Source: Roseicyclus persicicus (GTDB lineage: Bacteria; Pseudomonadota; Alphaproteobacteria; Rhodobacterales; Rhodobacteraceae). Taken from it: a stretch of 64,000 bases of DNA. The stretch is from the NCBI RefSeq assembly GCF_012395815.1, contig NZ_JAAZQQ010000001.1, positions 806,001 through 870,000 on the forward strand, written 5' to 3'. The translations under genes and the position numbers were made by a program. How positions within the stretch are numbered: the first letter of the stretch is position 1; the number at the start of each line of letters is the position of its first letter. The notes beneath the pieces were generated by a model. The model was not told the DNA's origin. It searched no databases and saw nothing but the letters and a program-made list of their open reading frames with translations. Below, piece after piece: positions 10,545-21,147 of the stretch.

Positions 10545-12440
10545 ATGACCCTGCCCGACTCCCCCGCCGTCACCGACGCCGATCTCTACGCGCTCCGCGC
10601 CGCCCGCAGCCACGACGACCTGTGGCCGATGCTGGAGCGGCTCTATGGCACCCATCCCGGCTATGCCGGGTTCCGCGACCGGCTGGAGGCGGCGATGCGC
10701 GCCGCCTGGGCCGCCCGCGCCCCGGCGCTCAAGCGGCTGGACCTGCAGCGCGATCTCGAACCCGACTGGTTCCAGCGCCCCGACCGGGTCGGCTACGTGA
10801 TCTACATCGACCGCTTCGCCGGCGACCTGCGCGGCGTCCGCGACCGGCTCGACTACCTCGCCGGGCTGGGCGTGACCTATGTCCATTTCATGCCCTGCCT
10901 GAAACCACGGCCCGGCGACAGCGACGGCGGCTACTCGGTGCAGGACTACCGCGCCATCGACCCCGCACTCGGCACGATGCAGGAGTTCGAGGACACCGTC
11001 GCCGCCGCCCGCGCCCGCGGGATCAGCGTCTGCATCGACCTGGTGCTGAACCATACCGCCAAGGAGCACGCCTGGGCGCAGGCCGCCCGCGCGGGCGATC
11101 CGGCCTTCCTCGACTACTACGTGACCTTTCCCGACCGCACGCTGCCCGACGCCTACGAGGAGACCGCCCACGAGGTGTTCCCGGCGCACGCGCCCGGCAA
11201 CTTCACCCGGTATGAGGACATGGGCCGCTGGGTCTGGACGTCCTTCAACGAACACCAGTGGGACCTGAACTGGGCCAACCCGCAGGTGTTCCTGGAGATG
11301 GCCGAGGTGATGCTGTTCCTCGCCAACCGGGGGGTCGAGGTGCTGCGCTTCGACGCGGTGGCCTTCCTGTGGAAGCGGCTCGGCACGCGCTGCCAGTCCG
11401 AACCCGAATGCCACATGATCCTGCAGGCCCTGCGCGCCGTCACCCGCATCGTCGCGCCCGCGGTGATCCATCTGGAGGAGGCCATCGTCGGCCCCGAGGA
11501 GATGCTGCCCTACCTCGGCCGCGGCGAGCATGACGGCAAGGAGGGGAACCTTGCCTATCACAACTCGCTCATGGTGCAGGTCTGGTCGGCGCTGGCGGCC
11601 CGCGACACGCGGCTGATGACCCATGTGATGGGCACCCATTTCCCGCCGGTCCTGAACAACGCGACCTATGCCAACTACCTGCGCTGCCACGACGACATCG
11701 GCTGGGCGGTGACGGATGCCGACGCGGCGGCGGTGGGCCTCGACGGGCGGCTGCACCGGGCCTTCCTGTCGGATTTCTACGAGGGGGTGTTTCCGGGCAG
11801 CTTCTCGGCGGGCGAGCTGTTCCAGCACGACCCCGACACCGGCGACAAGCGGATCAGCGGCACCTGCGCGTCGCTGGCGGGGGTCGAGCGCGCGCTGGCG
11901 GCGGGCGACCCGGTCGCGCTCGACCGGGCCATCGACCGGGTGCTGATGGGCCACGCCCTGATCGCCAGCTACGGGGGCATCCCGCTGGTCTACATGGGCG
12001 ACGAGCTGGGGATGCTGAACGATTACGGCTACCGCGAGGTGCCCGAGCAGGCCCATGACAGCCGCTGGCTGCACCGGCCGCGGATGGACTGGGAGCTTGC
12101 CGCCCGCGCGCAGGCCGAGCCCGGCAGCGTGGCGGGGCGGCTTCATGCCGGGATCCGGGAGATCATGGCGCGCCGCGCGGCGACGCGGGAGCTGCACGCG
12201 CGCAATCCGACCGAGATCCTGCAGACGGGCAACCCCGCGCTGTTCGCCTTTGCGCGGCGCGCGCCGACGGGGGCGTTGCTCGGGCTGTTCAACTTCACCG
12301 AACGCTGGCAGGCGCTGTCGGTCGACTGGGCGCGGGCGCAGGGCGCGTCGGAGATGTTCGACGCGCTGTCGATGGCGCCGGCGGGGGATGGCAACGGCAT
12401 GATCCCGCTGCCGCCCTATGCGCGGGTCTGGTTGCGGTAG
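10545..12440 (+). CDS. amylosucrase (GH13_4)
   Basis: A 631 aa amylosucrase-like enzyme, which transfers glucose from sucrose onto alpha-1,4-glucan (or water) and releases fructose without ADP-glucose. Compared with the well-known Neisseria enzyme as I recall it, these blocks align: DRFAGDLRGV, IDLVLNH, LRFDAVAFLWK with nucleophile Asp270, the EEAIV segment with acid/base Glu312, and ANYLRCHDDIGW with His382-Asp383. The length also fits the family (about 630-650 aa). No signal peptide is visible, so it should act in the cytoplasm on imported sucrose. It is divergent from the glycogen operon and followed by the palindrome array. Sucrose hydrolase is the main alternative, since polymerase and hydrolase activities are hard to tell apart by sequence. 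Confidence 0.88.
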   Translation: MTLPDSPAVTDADLYALRAARSHDDLWPMLERLYGTHPGYAGFRDRLEAAMRAAWAARAPALKRLDLQRDLEPDWFQRPDRVGYVIYIDRFAGDLRGVRDRLDYLAGLGVTYVHFMPCLKPRPGDSDGGYSVQDYRAIDPALGTMQEFEDTVAAARARGISVCIDLVLNHTAKEHAWAQAARAGDPAFLDYYVTFPDRTLPDAYEETAHEVFPAHAPGNFTRYEDMGRWVWTSFNEHQWDLNWANPQVFLEMAEVMLFLANRGVEVLRFDAVAFLWKRLGTRCQSEPECHMILQALRAVTRIVAPAVIHLEEAIVGPEEMLPYLGRGEHDGKEGNLAYHNSLMVQVWSALAARDTRLMTHVMGTHFPPVLNNATYANYLRCHDDIGWAVTDADAAAVGLDGRLHRAFLSDFYEGVFPGSFSAGELFQHDPDTGDKRISGTCASLAGVERALAAGDPVALDRAIDRVLMGHALIASYGGIPLVYMGDELGMLNDYGYREVPEQAHDSRWLHRPRMDWELAARAQAEPGSVAGRLHAGIREIMARRAATRELHARNPTEILQTGNPALFAFARRAPTGALLGLFNFTERWQALSVDWARAQGASEMFDALSMAPAGDGNGMIPLPPYARVWLR

Positions 12441-12442
12441 GC

Positions 12443-12533
12443 GCGAAAAACTGCAGTTTTTCGCCTCGGAAAGCTGCAGCTTTCTGGCTGGGAAAACGCG
12501 CGTTTTCCCAAGCCGTTTTCTTCGAGGAAAACG
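12443..12533. repeat. array of four palindromes at 23-24 base spacing
   Basis: Nearly the whole gap between two convergent stop codons is made of four inverted repeats. P1 at 12443-12464 is a perfect 22-base palindrome with half-site GCGAAAAACTG. P2 at 12469-12484 is perfect with half-site GAAAGCTG. P3 at 12489-12510 is perfect over 22 bases with half-site TGGGAAAACGC. P4 at 12514-12533 has 7-base arms CGTTTTC/GAAAACG around TTCGAG. Centres lie at 12453.5, 12476.5, 12499.5 and 12523.5. All arms contain a run of three to five A or T, unlike the surrounding GC-rich sequence. The array may act as a two-way transcription barrier or as a protein-binding array. Confidence 0.85.
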
Positions 12534-12539
12534 CCGCCC

Positions 12540-13520
12540 TCAGGCGCCGTAGAGCCCCGCCACCCGCGCCCTGAGCGTCACCAGCGCCAGCACCGTGTCG
12601 ATGGTGGGCGTCGGCGTCTCGGTCACGCGCCCCAGTTCCTGCACGGAACCCAGCAGCGCGTCGATCTCCATCGGCCGGCCGGCGTCGAGATCCTGCAGCA
12701 TCGAGGTCCGGTGCGCGCCCACCGCCGCGCCGCCGTCGATGCGGCGGTCCACGTCGATGGGGAACTTGACGCCCAGCTTCTCGGCGATCTCCTGCGCCTC
12801 GAGCATCATGTTGCGCGCGACCGCCCGCGTGCCTGGGTCGGTGCAGAGCACATCCAGCGTCGCGTGGGTCAGCGCCGAGATCGGGTTGAACGACAGGTTG
12901 CCCCAGAGCTTCACCCAGATCTCGTCGCGCAGCCGCGGCCGCACCGGCGCCTTGAGCCCGGCCTTGCCCAGCGCCTCGGAGAGCCGCACCGCGCGGTCGG
13001 ATTTCGACCCGTCAGGCTCACCCAGCGAAAACCGGTTGCCCTCGATGTGCTTGACCACGCCCGGCTCGATCACCTCGGCCGCCGGGTAGACCACGCAGCC
13101 CAGCACGCGGTCGGGGCCGAAGCCGTCCCACTGCGCGTCGCCGGGGTCGACCGACGCCAGCCGGGTGCCCTCCAGCGGGCCGCCGATTTTGTGGAAATAC
13201 CACCACGGCACGCCGTTCACGCCCGACACGATGGTCGTGTCCGGCCCGATCAGGGGCTGCATCCGGCCCACCACGGGCGGCACCGAATGCGCCTTGAGCG
13301 TGACGATGACGTAATCCTGCTGCCCCAGCGCCGCCGCGTCGTCCGAGGCGTTGACCTTGAAGGTCTTTGTCTCGCCCTCCTCGATGAGCGTCAGGCCCTT
13401 CTCCTGCATCGCCTTCAGATGCGGGCCGCGGGCGACGAGGCTCACCTCGGCCCCCGCCTCGGCCAGCTTCGCGCCCATGTAGCCGCCGATCGCGCCGGCG
13501 CCGAAAATGCAGATCTTCAT
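12540..13520 (-). CDS. ketopantoate reductase family (2-dehydropantoate 2-reductase)
   Basis: PanE-family NADPH-dependent reductase, 326 aa. The family type reduces 2-dehydropantoate to pantoate for coenzyme A synthesis. The Rossmann loop GAGAIGGYMG is at residues 7-16. VTLKAHS, SGVNGVPWW and the helical domain block IWVKLWGNLSFNPISALT, with the family lysine and asparagine, follow. Many Rhodobacteraceae carry several paralogues, some acting on other 2-oxo acids, and no pantothenate gene is nearby, so the true substrate is uncertain. The gene is convergent with amylosucrase across the palindrome array. Confidence 0.82.
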   Translation of the reverse strand: MKICIFGAGAIGGYMGAKLAEAGAEVSLVARGPHLKAMQEKGLTLIEEGETKTFKVNASDDAAALGQQDYVIVTLKAHSVPPVVGRMQPLIGPDTTIVSGVNGVPWWYFHKIGGPLEGTRLASVDPGDAQWDGFGPDRVLGCVVYPAAEVIEPGVVKHIEGNRFSLGEPDGSKSDRAVRLSEALGKAGLKAPVRPRLRDEIWVKLWGNLSFNPISALTHATLDVLCTDPGTRAVARNMMLEAQEIAEKLGVKFPIDVDRRIDGGAAVGAHRTSMLQDLDAGRPMEIDALLGSVQELGRVTETPTPTIDTVLALVTLRARVAGLYGA

Positions 13521-13583
13521 GCTGTCCCCCCGGGGCCTACGCCTCGCCCCCTGTCTTCATCTTTCCTGAACTGCGCCGGGGGC

Positions 13584-13602
13584 TTGGGGGCAGGGCCCCC
13601 AA
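13584..13602 (-). terminator. GC-rich hairpin after the acyl-CoA ligase
   Basis: TTGGGGGC and GCCCCCAA form a perfect 8-base stem around AGG, 14 bases beyond the ligase stop on the minus strand. No strong T run follows, so it is a weak intrinsic terminator or a dispersed palindrome. Confidence 0.45.
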
Positions 13603-13615
13603 ACCTTGGCGCGGC

Positions 13616-15148
13616 TCAGGCCTGTTCGGTCAGCCCCAGCTTCTCGGCCAGGCCGATCCGCTGCAGCTTGCCGGTCGCGCCTTTCGGGATCTCGGACAGG
13701 ATCACCACCTTGCGCGGCACCTTGAAGGCGGCCAGCCGCTCGCCCGCGAACTCGCGGATCTGCGCCTCGGTCGCCTCGGCGCCTTCCTTGAGCACCACGG
13801 CCGCGCCCACCTCCTCGCCCAGCTTGGGGTGCGGGATGGCGAAGGTCACCACCTGCGCCACGGCGGGATGCGCCGACAGGACGCCGTCCACCTCCAGCGG
13901 CGACACCTTCTCGCCGCCGCGGTTGATGATCTCCTTCAGGCGGCCGGTCAGGGTCAGGTAGCCCTCGTCGTCGAACTGGCCCTGGTCGCCGGTGCGGAAC
14001 CAGCGCCGGCCCTCGGCCTCGAAGAAGCTCTTGGCGTTGGCCTCGGGGTTGCCCTCGTAGCCCGGCGTCACGTTCGGGCCCGAGATCACGATCTCGCCCA
14101 CGCCCTCGACCAGCCGGTTCTCGATCTCGTGCGCGACCCGGACCAGCGGCCCGGCCTCGACGCCGACCGAGCCCGGCTTCTGCGCGCGGGGCGGCAGGGG
14201 GTTCGACGCCATCTGGTGCGCGGCCTCGGTCATGCCGTAGCCCTCGATCACGGGTGCGTTGAAGGTGGCGGCCAGCTGCTCCATCACCGGCCCCGGCAGC
14301 GAGGCCGAGGACGACCGCAGGAAGCGCAGCGGGATCTTCTTGATGGTCTCGGCGTTGCGCGAGGCGCGCGCGAGGATGGTCTGGTGCATGGTCGGGACGG
14401 CGGTGTACCAGGTCGGGTGCGCCTCCTCCATCCAGCCGAAAAACTTCATCGCGTCGAACCCGGGCGCGCACCAGACCGACCCGCCGGCGGCCAGCGACGA
14501 GGACACCGCCGCGATCAGCCCATGGATGTGGAACAGCGGCATCACGTTCAGGCAGCGGTCCGCCGGCGTCAGCGCCAGCGACGCCCCGATGTGGCGCGCC
14601 GAGGCCGCGACGTTCGACTGCAGCAGCGGCACGATCTTGGGCCGCGAGGTGGTGCCCGAGGTGTGCAGGATCAGCGCCACGTCGTCCGCGCCCGGCGCGG
14701 CGGTGTCGGCGGTGCCGGCGCTGCCCTCGGCCGTCAGGGTGAACACGCCCGCCGGGTCGGCGGCGTCGAAGGACAGGCGGATGATGGCCAGACCCTGCGA
14801 CTTGGCGGCGGCATGGGCCGCGCCGGTCTCGCCCGCGGCCAGGATGATTGCCTTGGCCTTGAGGTCGGAGAGGTAGAAGGCGAATTCCTCTTCCTTGTAG
14901 GCGGGGTTCAGCGGGCAGGTCGTGGCCACGCCCGCCACGGTGACGAAGGCCACCGCCATCTCGGGCCCGTTCGGCAGCACGATGGCGACCCGGTCGCCCC
15001 GGCCCACGCCCGCGGCGTGCAGCGCCTCGGCCACCCGAGCGCCCTGCGCCCTCAGCCCGTCGAAATCGAGCCAGCCGCGCCCCGGTGCGCCGATCGCCAG
15101 CGCCCCGCCGTCCTGCGCCGCGATCAGCGCCGCCAAAGTGTCCGTCAT
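13616..15148 (-). CDS. acyl-CoA synthetase, AAE3/oxalate-CoA ligase type
   Basis: Adenylate-forming CoA ligase of 510 aa. Visible signatures are HTSGTTSRPKIVPL (ATP loop), FHIHGL, TWYTAVPTMHQ, GYGMTEAAHQMASNPLPP, WFRTGDQGQFD, LKEIINRGGEKVSPLEVD and the C-terminal PKGATGKLQR lysine motif. From memory this set is very close to plant AAE3 and yeast Pcs60, which activate oxalate. The start ATG has GGAGGAG seven bases upstream, and an upstream extension would have no such site. No oxalyl-CoA decarboxylase or formyl-CoA transferase is nearby, so oxalate is a family-based guess and another short acid is possible. It is divergent from the cysteate lyase-like gene across a dyad at 15270. Confidence 0.82.
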   Translation of the reverse strand: MTDTLAALIAAQDGGALAIGAPGRGWLDFDGLRAQGARVAEALHAAGVGRGDRVAIVLPNGPEMAVAFVTVAGVATTCPLNPAYKEEEFAFYLSDLKAKAIILAAGETGAAHAAAKSQGLAIIRLSFDAADPAGVFTLTAEGSAGTADTAAPGADDVALILHTSGTTSRPKIVPLLQSNVAASARHIGASLALTPADRCLNVMPLFHIHGLIAAVSSSLAAGGSVWCAPGFDAMKFFGWMEEAHPTWYTAVPTMHQTILARASRNAETIKKIPLRFLRSSSASLPGPVMEQLAATFNAPVIEGYGMTEAAHQMASNPLPPRAQKPGSVGVEAGPLVRVAHEIENRLVEGVGEIVISGPNVTPGYEGNPEANAKSFFEAEGRRWFRTGDQGQFDDEGYLTLTGRLKEIINRGGEKVSPLEVDGVLSAHPAVAQVVTFAIPHPKLGEEVGAAVVLKEGAEATEAQIREFAGERLAAFKVPRKVVILSEIPKGATGKLQRIGLAEKLGLTEQA

Positions 15149-15269
15149 GCCGTCTCCTCCCTTGCCATCCGCGCCCTGGCCGCGGACCCCGCCAAAGACA
15201 TAGGCCGCGCCTCGCCGCTGACGAGGCGCGCGTCCGAGAACAGCGCCGGATTTGCAGCGCCGGCGGCGA

Positions 15270-15286
15270 TTGTCAATTGCTGACAA
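15270..15286. promoter_or_regulatory. inverted repeat TTGTCA-N5-TGACAA
   Basis: TTGTCAATTGCTGACAA is a perfect 6+5+6 dyad in the 183-base divergent gap between the acyl-CoA ligase and the cysteate lyase-like gene, 46 bases before the latter's start. The form resembles GntR-type operators. No GntR gene is in the window. Confidence 0.5.
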
Positions 15287-15331
15287 AGAATGCAAGGCTG
15301 CGCGCGACCCTCACGGCCCGGAGTCCCGCCC

Positions 15332-16333
15332 ATGCATCTCGCCCGTTTTCCCCGCGTCTTCCTCGCCCATCTGCCGACGCCGCTGGAGCGGCTCGACCGG
15401 CTGTCGGCGGCGCTGGGCGGACCCGAGATCTGGATCAAGCGCGACGACTGCACGGGCATGTCCACCGGCGGCAACAAGACCCGCAAGCTGGAATTCCTGA
15501 TGGCCGAGGCGCTGGCCGAGGGCGCCGACATGGTGATGACGCAGGGCGCGACCCAGTCGAACCACGCCCGCCAGACCGCGGCCTTTGCCGCCAAGCTGGG
15601 GCTGGCCTGCCAGGTCTTGCTGGAGGACCGCACCGGCTACCAGGACCCCGACTACACCCAGAACGGCAACGTGCTGCTCGACCACCTGCACGGGGCCACG
15701 ACCGAGCTGCACCCCGGCGGCAACGACATGGTGGCTGCGATGACCGCCGCCGCCGAGGCCGAGCGCGCCAAGGGGCGCCGCGTCTACGTCATCCCCGGGG
15801 GCGGGTCGAACCCCACCGGGGCGCTGGGCTATGTGAACTGCGCGCTGGAACTGCTGGCGCAGGTCAACGACCGCGGGCTGGTGATCGACCGGCTGGTGAC
15901 GGCGACCGGGTCGTCGGGCACGCAGGCGGGGCTGGTTGCGGGGATGTGCGCGCTGAACGCGGGCATCCCGGTGCTGGGCATCGGCACCCGCGCGCCGAAG
16001 GAGAAGCAGGAGCAGATGGTCTACGACCTCGCCTGCAAGACGGCCGAGAAGCTGGGTTGCCCCGGCGTGGTCCGGCGCGAGGACGTGGTGGCGGATACCG
16101 GCTACGTCGGCGCGGGCTACGGGCTGCCGCGGGAGGACACGCTGGAGGCGATCCGTATGTTCGCGGAACTGGAGGGGATCCTGCTCGACCCCGTCTATTC
16201 CGGCAAGGGGGCGGCGGGGCTGATCGACTGGTGCCGAAGCGGTCGCTTCAAACAGGGCGAGCGGGTCGTGTTCCTGCACACCGGCGGGTCGGTCGGCCTG
16301 TTCGCCTACAAGGGGGCGCTCGCGCGGGGATGA
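15332..16333 (+). CDS. cuyA: L-cysteate sulfo-lyase / D-cysteine desulfhydrase family, PLP enzyme
   Basis: PLP-dependent beta-elimination enzyme, 333 aa, of the ACC deaminase/D-cysteine desulfhydrase family. The PLP lysine is Lys49 in [24 protein letters not shown] binds substrate carboxylate and cofactor in the family, and [11 protein letters not shown] is the phosphate-binding loop. [15 protein letters not shown], the [16 protein letters not shown] segment and LDPVYSGKG closely match what I recall of marine L-cysteate sulfo-lyase (CuyA), which yields pyruvate, ammonia and sulfite. D-cysteine desulfhydrase is the main alternative. The start ATG has GGAG nine bases upstream. The stop overlaps a racemase start as ATGA, so the two proteins should be made together. 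Confidence 0.78.
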   Translation: MHLARFPRVFLAHLPTPLERLDRLSAALGGPEIWIKRDDCTGMSTGGNKTRKLEFLMAEALAEGADMVMTQGATQSNHARQTAAFAAKLGLACQVLLEDRTGYQDPDYTQNGNVLLDHLHGATTELHPGGNDMVAAMTAAAEAERAKGRRVYVIPGGGSNPTGALGYVNCALELLAQVNDRGLVIDRLVTATGSSGTQAGLVAGMCALNAGIPVLGIGTRAPKEKQEQMVYDLACKTAEKLGCPGVVRREDVVADTGYVGAGYGLPREDTLEAIRMFAELEGILLDPVYSGKGAAGLIDWCRSGRFKQGERVVFLHTGGSVGLFAYKGALARG

Positions 16334-17022
16334 GAACGGTCGGCATCCTCGGCGGGATGGGGCCCGAGGCGACGGTGCTCCTGATGCAGAAGGTGATCGC
16401 CGCGGTGCCCGCCCGCGACGACGCCGACCACGTGTCGATGATCGTGGACCAGAACAGCCAGGTGCCCAGCCGCATCGCCCGGCTGATCGAGGGCACGGGG
16501 GCGGACCCCGCGCCGGTGCTGGTGGCGATGGCCCGGCGGCTGGAGGCGGCGGGGGCGCAGGCGCTGGCCATGCCCTGCAACACGGCGCACCACTACGCGC
16601 GCGACATCCGCGGGGCCGTCGCCATCCCCTTTCTCGACATGGTCGCGGCCGCGGCCCGCGCGGCGCGCGCCGCGGCGGGGCCGGGGGCGCGGGTCGGGCT
16701 CCTAGCCTCGCCCGCCGTGGCGAAGGTGGGGCTGTTCGACCGGGCGCTGGCCGCCGAGGGGCTGACCGTGGTTCACCCCGAGGACGGCCCCGCGCTCCTG
16801 TCCGCCATCCGCGCGATCAAGGCGACGGGGCCGGACGAGGCGGCGCGCGGGGCGCTTCGGGCCGCATCCCGGGCGCTTCTGGACAAGGGCGCCGCGATCC
16901 AGCTGATCGCCTGCACCGAGTTCAGCCTGATCCCCGAGGCCGTCGCCGCGGGCGTCACGGCGATCGACACGCTCGACGTGCTGGTGTCCGAGATCGTCGG
17001 CTTCGCCACCGCCTCAGGCTGA
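16330..17022 (+). CDS. aspartate/glutamate racemase family protein
   Basis: Cofactor-independent two-cysteine racemase, 230 aa, YgeA/aspartate racemase type. The N-terminus [16 protein letters not shown] is the family signature. Catalytic cysteines are Cys83 in MPCNTAHHY and Cys195 in IACTEFSL, placed as expected on either side of the active site. The ATG overlaps the stop of the lyase gene, which suggests that the racemase supplies or removes one enantiomer of the lyase's amino acid, for instance cysteate, cysteine or aspartate; that link is inference. Its 3' end overlaps the convergent oxyR stop by 9 bases. Confidence 0.88.
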   Translation: MRTVGILGGMGPEATVLLMQKVIAAVPARDDADHVSMIVDQNSQVPSRIARLIEGTGADPAPVLVAMARRLEAAGAQALAMPCNTAHHYARDIRGAVAIPFLDMVAAAARAARAAAGPGARVGLLASPAVAKVGLFDRALAAEGLTVVHPEDGPALLSAIRAIKATGPDEAARGALRAASRALLDKGAAIQLIACTEFSLIPEAVAAGVTAIDTLDVLVSEIVGFATASG

Positions 17023-17923
17023 GGCCGCGGCGTACATCGCCTCGGCCGACTGCCGTACCAGCTCGGCCACCTCGCGCAGCTCGCGCGCCAGCGGGCTCTT
17101 GCGCCGCCACAGCATCCCCACCGTCCGCGCGGGCCGCCCCGCCGCGAAGCGCTGCACCGCGACCGGCGCGCCCCGGGTCTCGACCCCCACCGCCATCTCG
17201 GGGATCAGCGTGACGCCGATGCCGGCCCCCACCATCTGCACCAGCGTCGACAGCGACGAGCCGTCGAGCCCGGCCCGCGGCGCGCCCGCGCGCAGGCCGC
17301 AGACCGCCAGCGCCTGGTCGCGGAAGCAGTGGCCCTCCTCCAGCAGCAGGAGCTGCATGTCCGGCAGCGCCTCGGGCGACGGCACCGGCGCGGCGGCCTC
17401 GGCCTCGGGGCGCACCAGCACGAAGGTCTCGGAAAACAGCGCCACCTCCTCCAGCCCCGGCTCCGACACGGGCAGGGCAAGGAGCGCGGTGTCCAGCCGC
17501 CCGTCGGTCAGCTCGGCGATCAGGCGCTCGGTCTGGGTCTCGCGCACCTGCAGCTCCAGCCCCGGGTAGCGCGCCGCGAGGTCGCGGATCAGCCGCGGCA
17601 AGAGGTAAGGCGCGATGGTCGGGATCACCCCCAGCCGCAGACGCCCGCCCGGCCCGTCGCGGCGGGCGCGCGCCACCTCGGCCAGCTCGTCGGCCGCCCG
17701 CAGGATGTCGCGGGCGCGGGCGGCGATCTCTTCGCCGAGGCCGGTCAGGCGCAGGGGCCGTGCCCCGCGCTCGACCAGCGCGCCGCCCAGGCTGTCCTCC
17801 AACTCCCTGATCTGCATCGACAAGGCCGGCTGCGAAATCGCGCAGGCCTCGGCCGCCAGCCCGAAGTGCCGGTGCCGGGCCAGGGCGTCGAGGTAGCGGA
17901 GCTGCTTGAGGGTGATCGGGTTC

Positions 17924-17925
<2 letters not shown>
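17014..17925 (-). CDS. oxyR: hydrogen peroxide-sensing LysR regulator OxyR
   Basis: LysR-type regulator of 303 aa with an N-terminal winged helix-turn-helix (residues 1-60, ACAISQPALSMQIRELEDSLG) and a periplasmic-binding-protein-like sensor domain. Two cysteines at 200 and 209 lie in EEGHCFRDQALAVCG, matching the redox pair of E. coli OxyR (GHCLRDQAMGFC) with the same spacing. Peroxide would oxidise them to a disulfide and switch the protein to an activator. It is divergent from katG, the standard OxyR target, and probably controls its own promoter in the shared gap, where two dyads are visible. Confidence 0.95.
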
Positions 17926-20239
<2,314 letters not shown>

Positions 20240-20296
20240 CGCGGATCCGGACAGGCGCCCGTGGCCCCGGGTCACGGGCGAGGAAACGCGGAACAG

Positions 20297-20326
20297 ACAC
20301 GGCCCGGGGGCGACCCCGGGCCGTGT
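20297..20326 (+). terminator. strong hairpin downstream of katG
   Basis: ACACGGCCCGGGG and its exact complement form a 13-base stem with the GNRA-type loop GCGA, 57 bases after the katG stop. It lacks a T run but also faces the convergent WYL gene, so it may act in both directions. Confidence 0.7.
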
Positions 20327-20331
20327 TCGTG

Positions 20332-21060
20332 TCAGGCCGGCGAACGCCCCAATGCGCGGTAGGGGCAGACATCCTGGTCGAAGGGCACGTGGCGGCGGCG
20401 GAACGGGCGTGCCTCGACCAGCTCGGGCGCGCTGATCCGGTCCATGCGGAACCGCCGGAAATCTCCCCGCGCCGGATCCCAGGCCACAAGATACCACAAG
20501 GGCGGCAGGATCAGCAGCGCCTGCGGCTCGACCTCGCGCCGGGTCTCGGCGCCCTTCGCGTCGCGGTAGGCGAAGCGCAGGTGCCGCTGCCCCAGGAAGG
20601 CCGCCTCGAAGGCCGGCAGCAGTGCGTCGTCCATCGCCCCCATGGTCGACAGGTCCTGCAGCGGCGACAGCCGGCCGACATGGAGACAGTCGAGCAGGCG
20701 GCGCAGATCGCGCACGGCGTCGGGGCGCAGCGACCGCTCGATCTTGGCCAGCCCGGCATCGGCCAGCCCGGCAAAGGGCAGCGACCCCGCCGCCCGCATC
20801 GCCGCCACGCTGATCAGCAGGGCAAAGACCTCGGTCACGGTCAGCCGCGCGGTGCGCTGCAGCGACGAGGGGTCGAGGTGCACACCGCCGCCCCGCCCGC
20901 AGTCTGACCGGATCAGGAACCCCTGTTCGCGCAACGCGCCGATGTCGCGCAGCACTGTGCGCCGCGACGCGCCGACCTCGCCGGCCAGCGCCGCGACGGT
21001 CGCGCTGCCGCTGCGGCGCAGGTGGCGCAGGATGGCGTCCTGTCTGTCCCGGGCTGTCAT
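20332..21060 (-). CDS. HTH and WYL domain transcriptional regulator (YafY type)
   Basis: 242 aa regulator. Residues 5-60 form a winged helix (RQDAILRHLRRSGSATVAALAGEVGASRRTVLRDI), followed by a linker and a C-terminal WYL domain that includes PLWYLVAWDPARGDFRRFRMDRI. WYL domains in this family sense small ligands or nucleic acid. The gene is divergent from a RidA-like gene with an 87-base gap, so it probably controls that gene and itself; GGTGYCA half-sites at 21081 and 21091 are candidate contacts. The signal is unknown. Confidence 0.88.
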   Translation of the reverse strand: MTARDRQDAILRHLRRSGSATVAALAGEVGASRRTVLRDIGALREQGFLIRSDCGRGGGVHLDPSSLQRTARLTVTEVFALLISVAAMRAAGSLPFAGLADAGLAKIERSLRPDAVRDLRRLLDCLHVGRLSPLQDLSTMGAMDDALLPAFEAAFLGQRHLRFAYRDAKGAETRREVEPQALLILPPLWYLVAWDPARGDFRRFRMDRISAPELVEARPFRRRHVPFDQDVCPYRALGRSPA

Positions 21061-21080
21061 GGGGCGACCCTAGCACAATT

Positions 21081-21097
21081 GGTGCCAGTCGGTGTCA
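21081..21097. promoter_or_regulatory. direct repeat GGTGCCA / GGTGTCA, 10 bases apart
   Basis: Two GGTGYCA elements start one helical turn apart in the divergent gap between the WYL regulator and the RidA-like gene. The second lies within the near-palindrome GGTGTCACC. This is a candidate operator for the WYL regulator. Confidence 0.35.
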
Positions 21098-21147
21098 CCG
21101 TTTCGCCCTATCCCGCGCGGGTCATCACACCCCACAGGAGACCCGGA

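Noticed and set aside
12443-12533. CRISPR array
   Set aside because: The units are palindromes with different cores and no spacers; there are no identical direct repeats and no cas genes in the window.
13584-13602. Strong intrinsic terminator
   Set aside because: The stem is good but no T run follows, so it is recorded only as a weak terminator-like hairpin.
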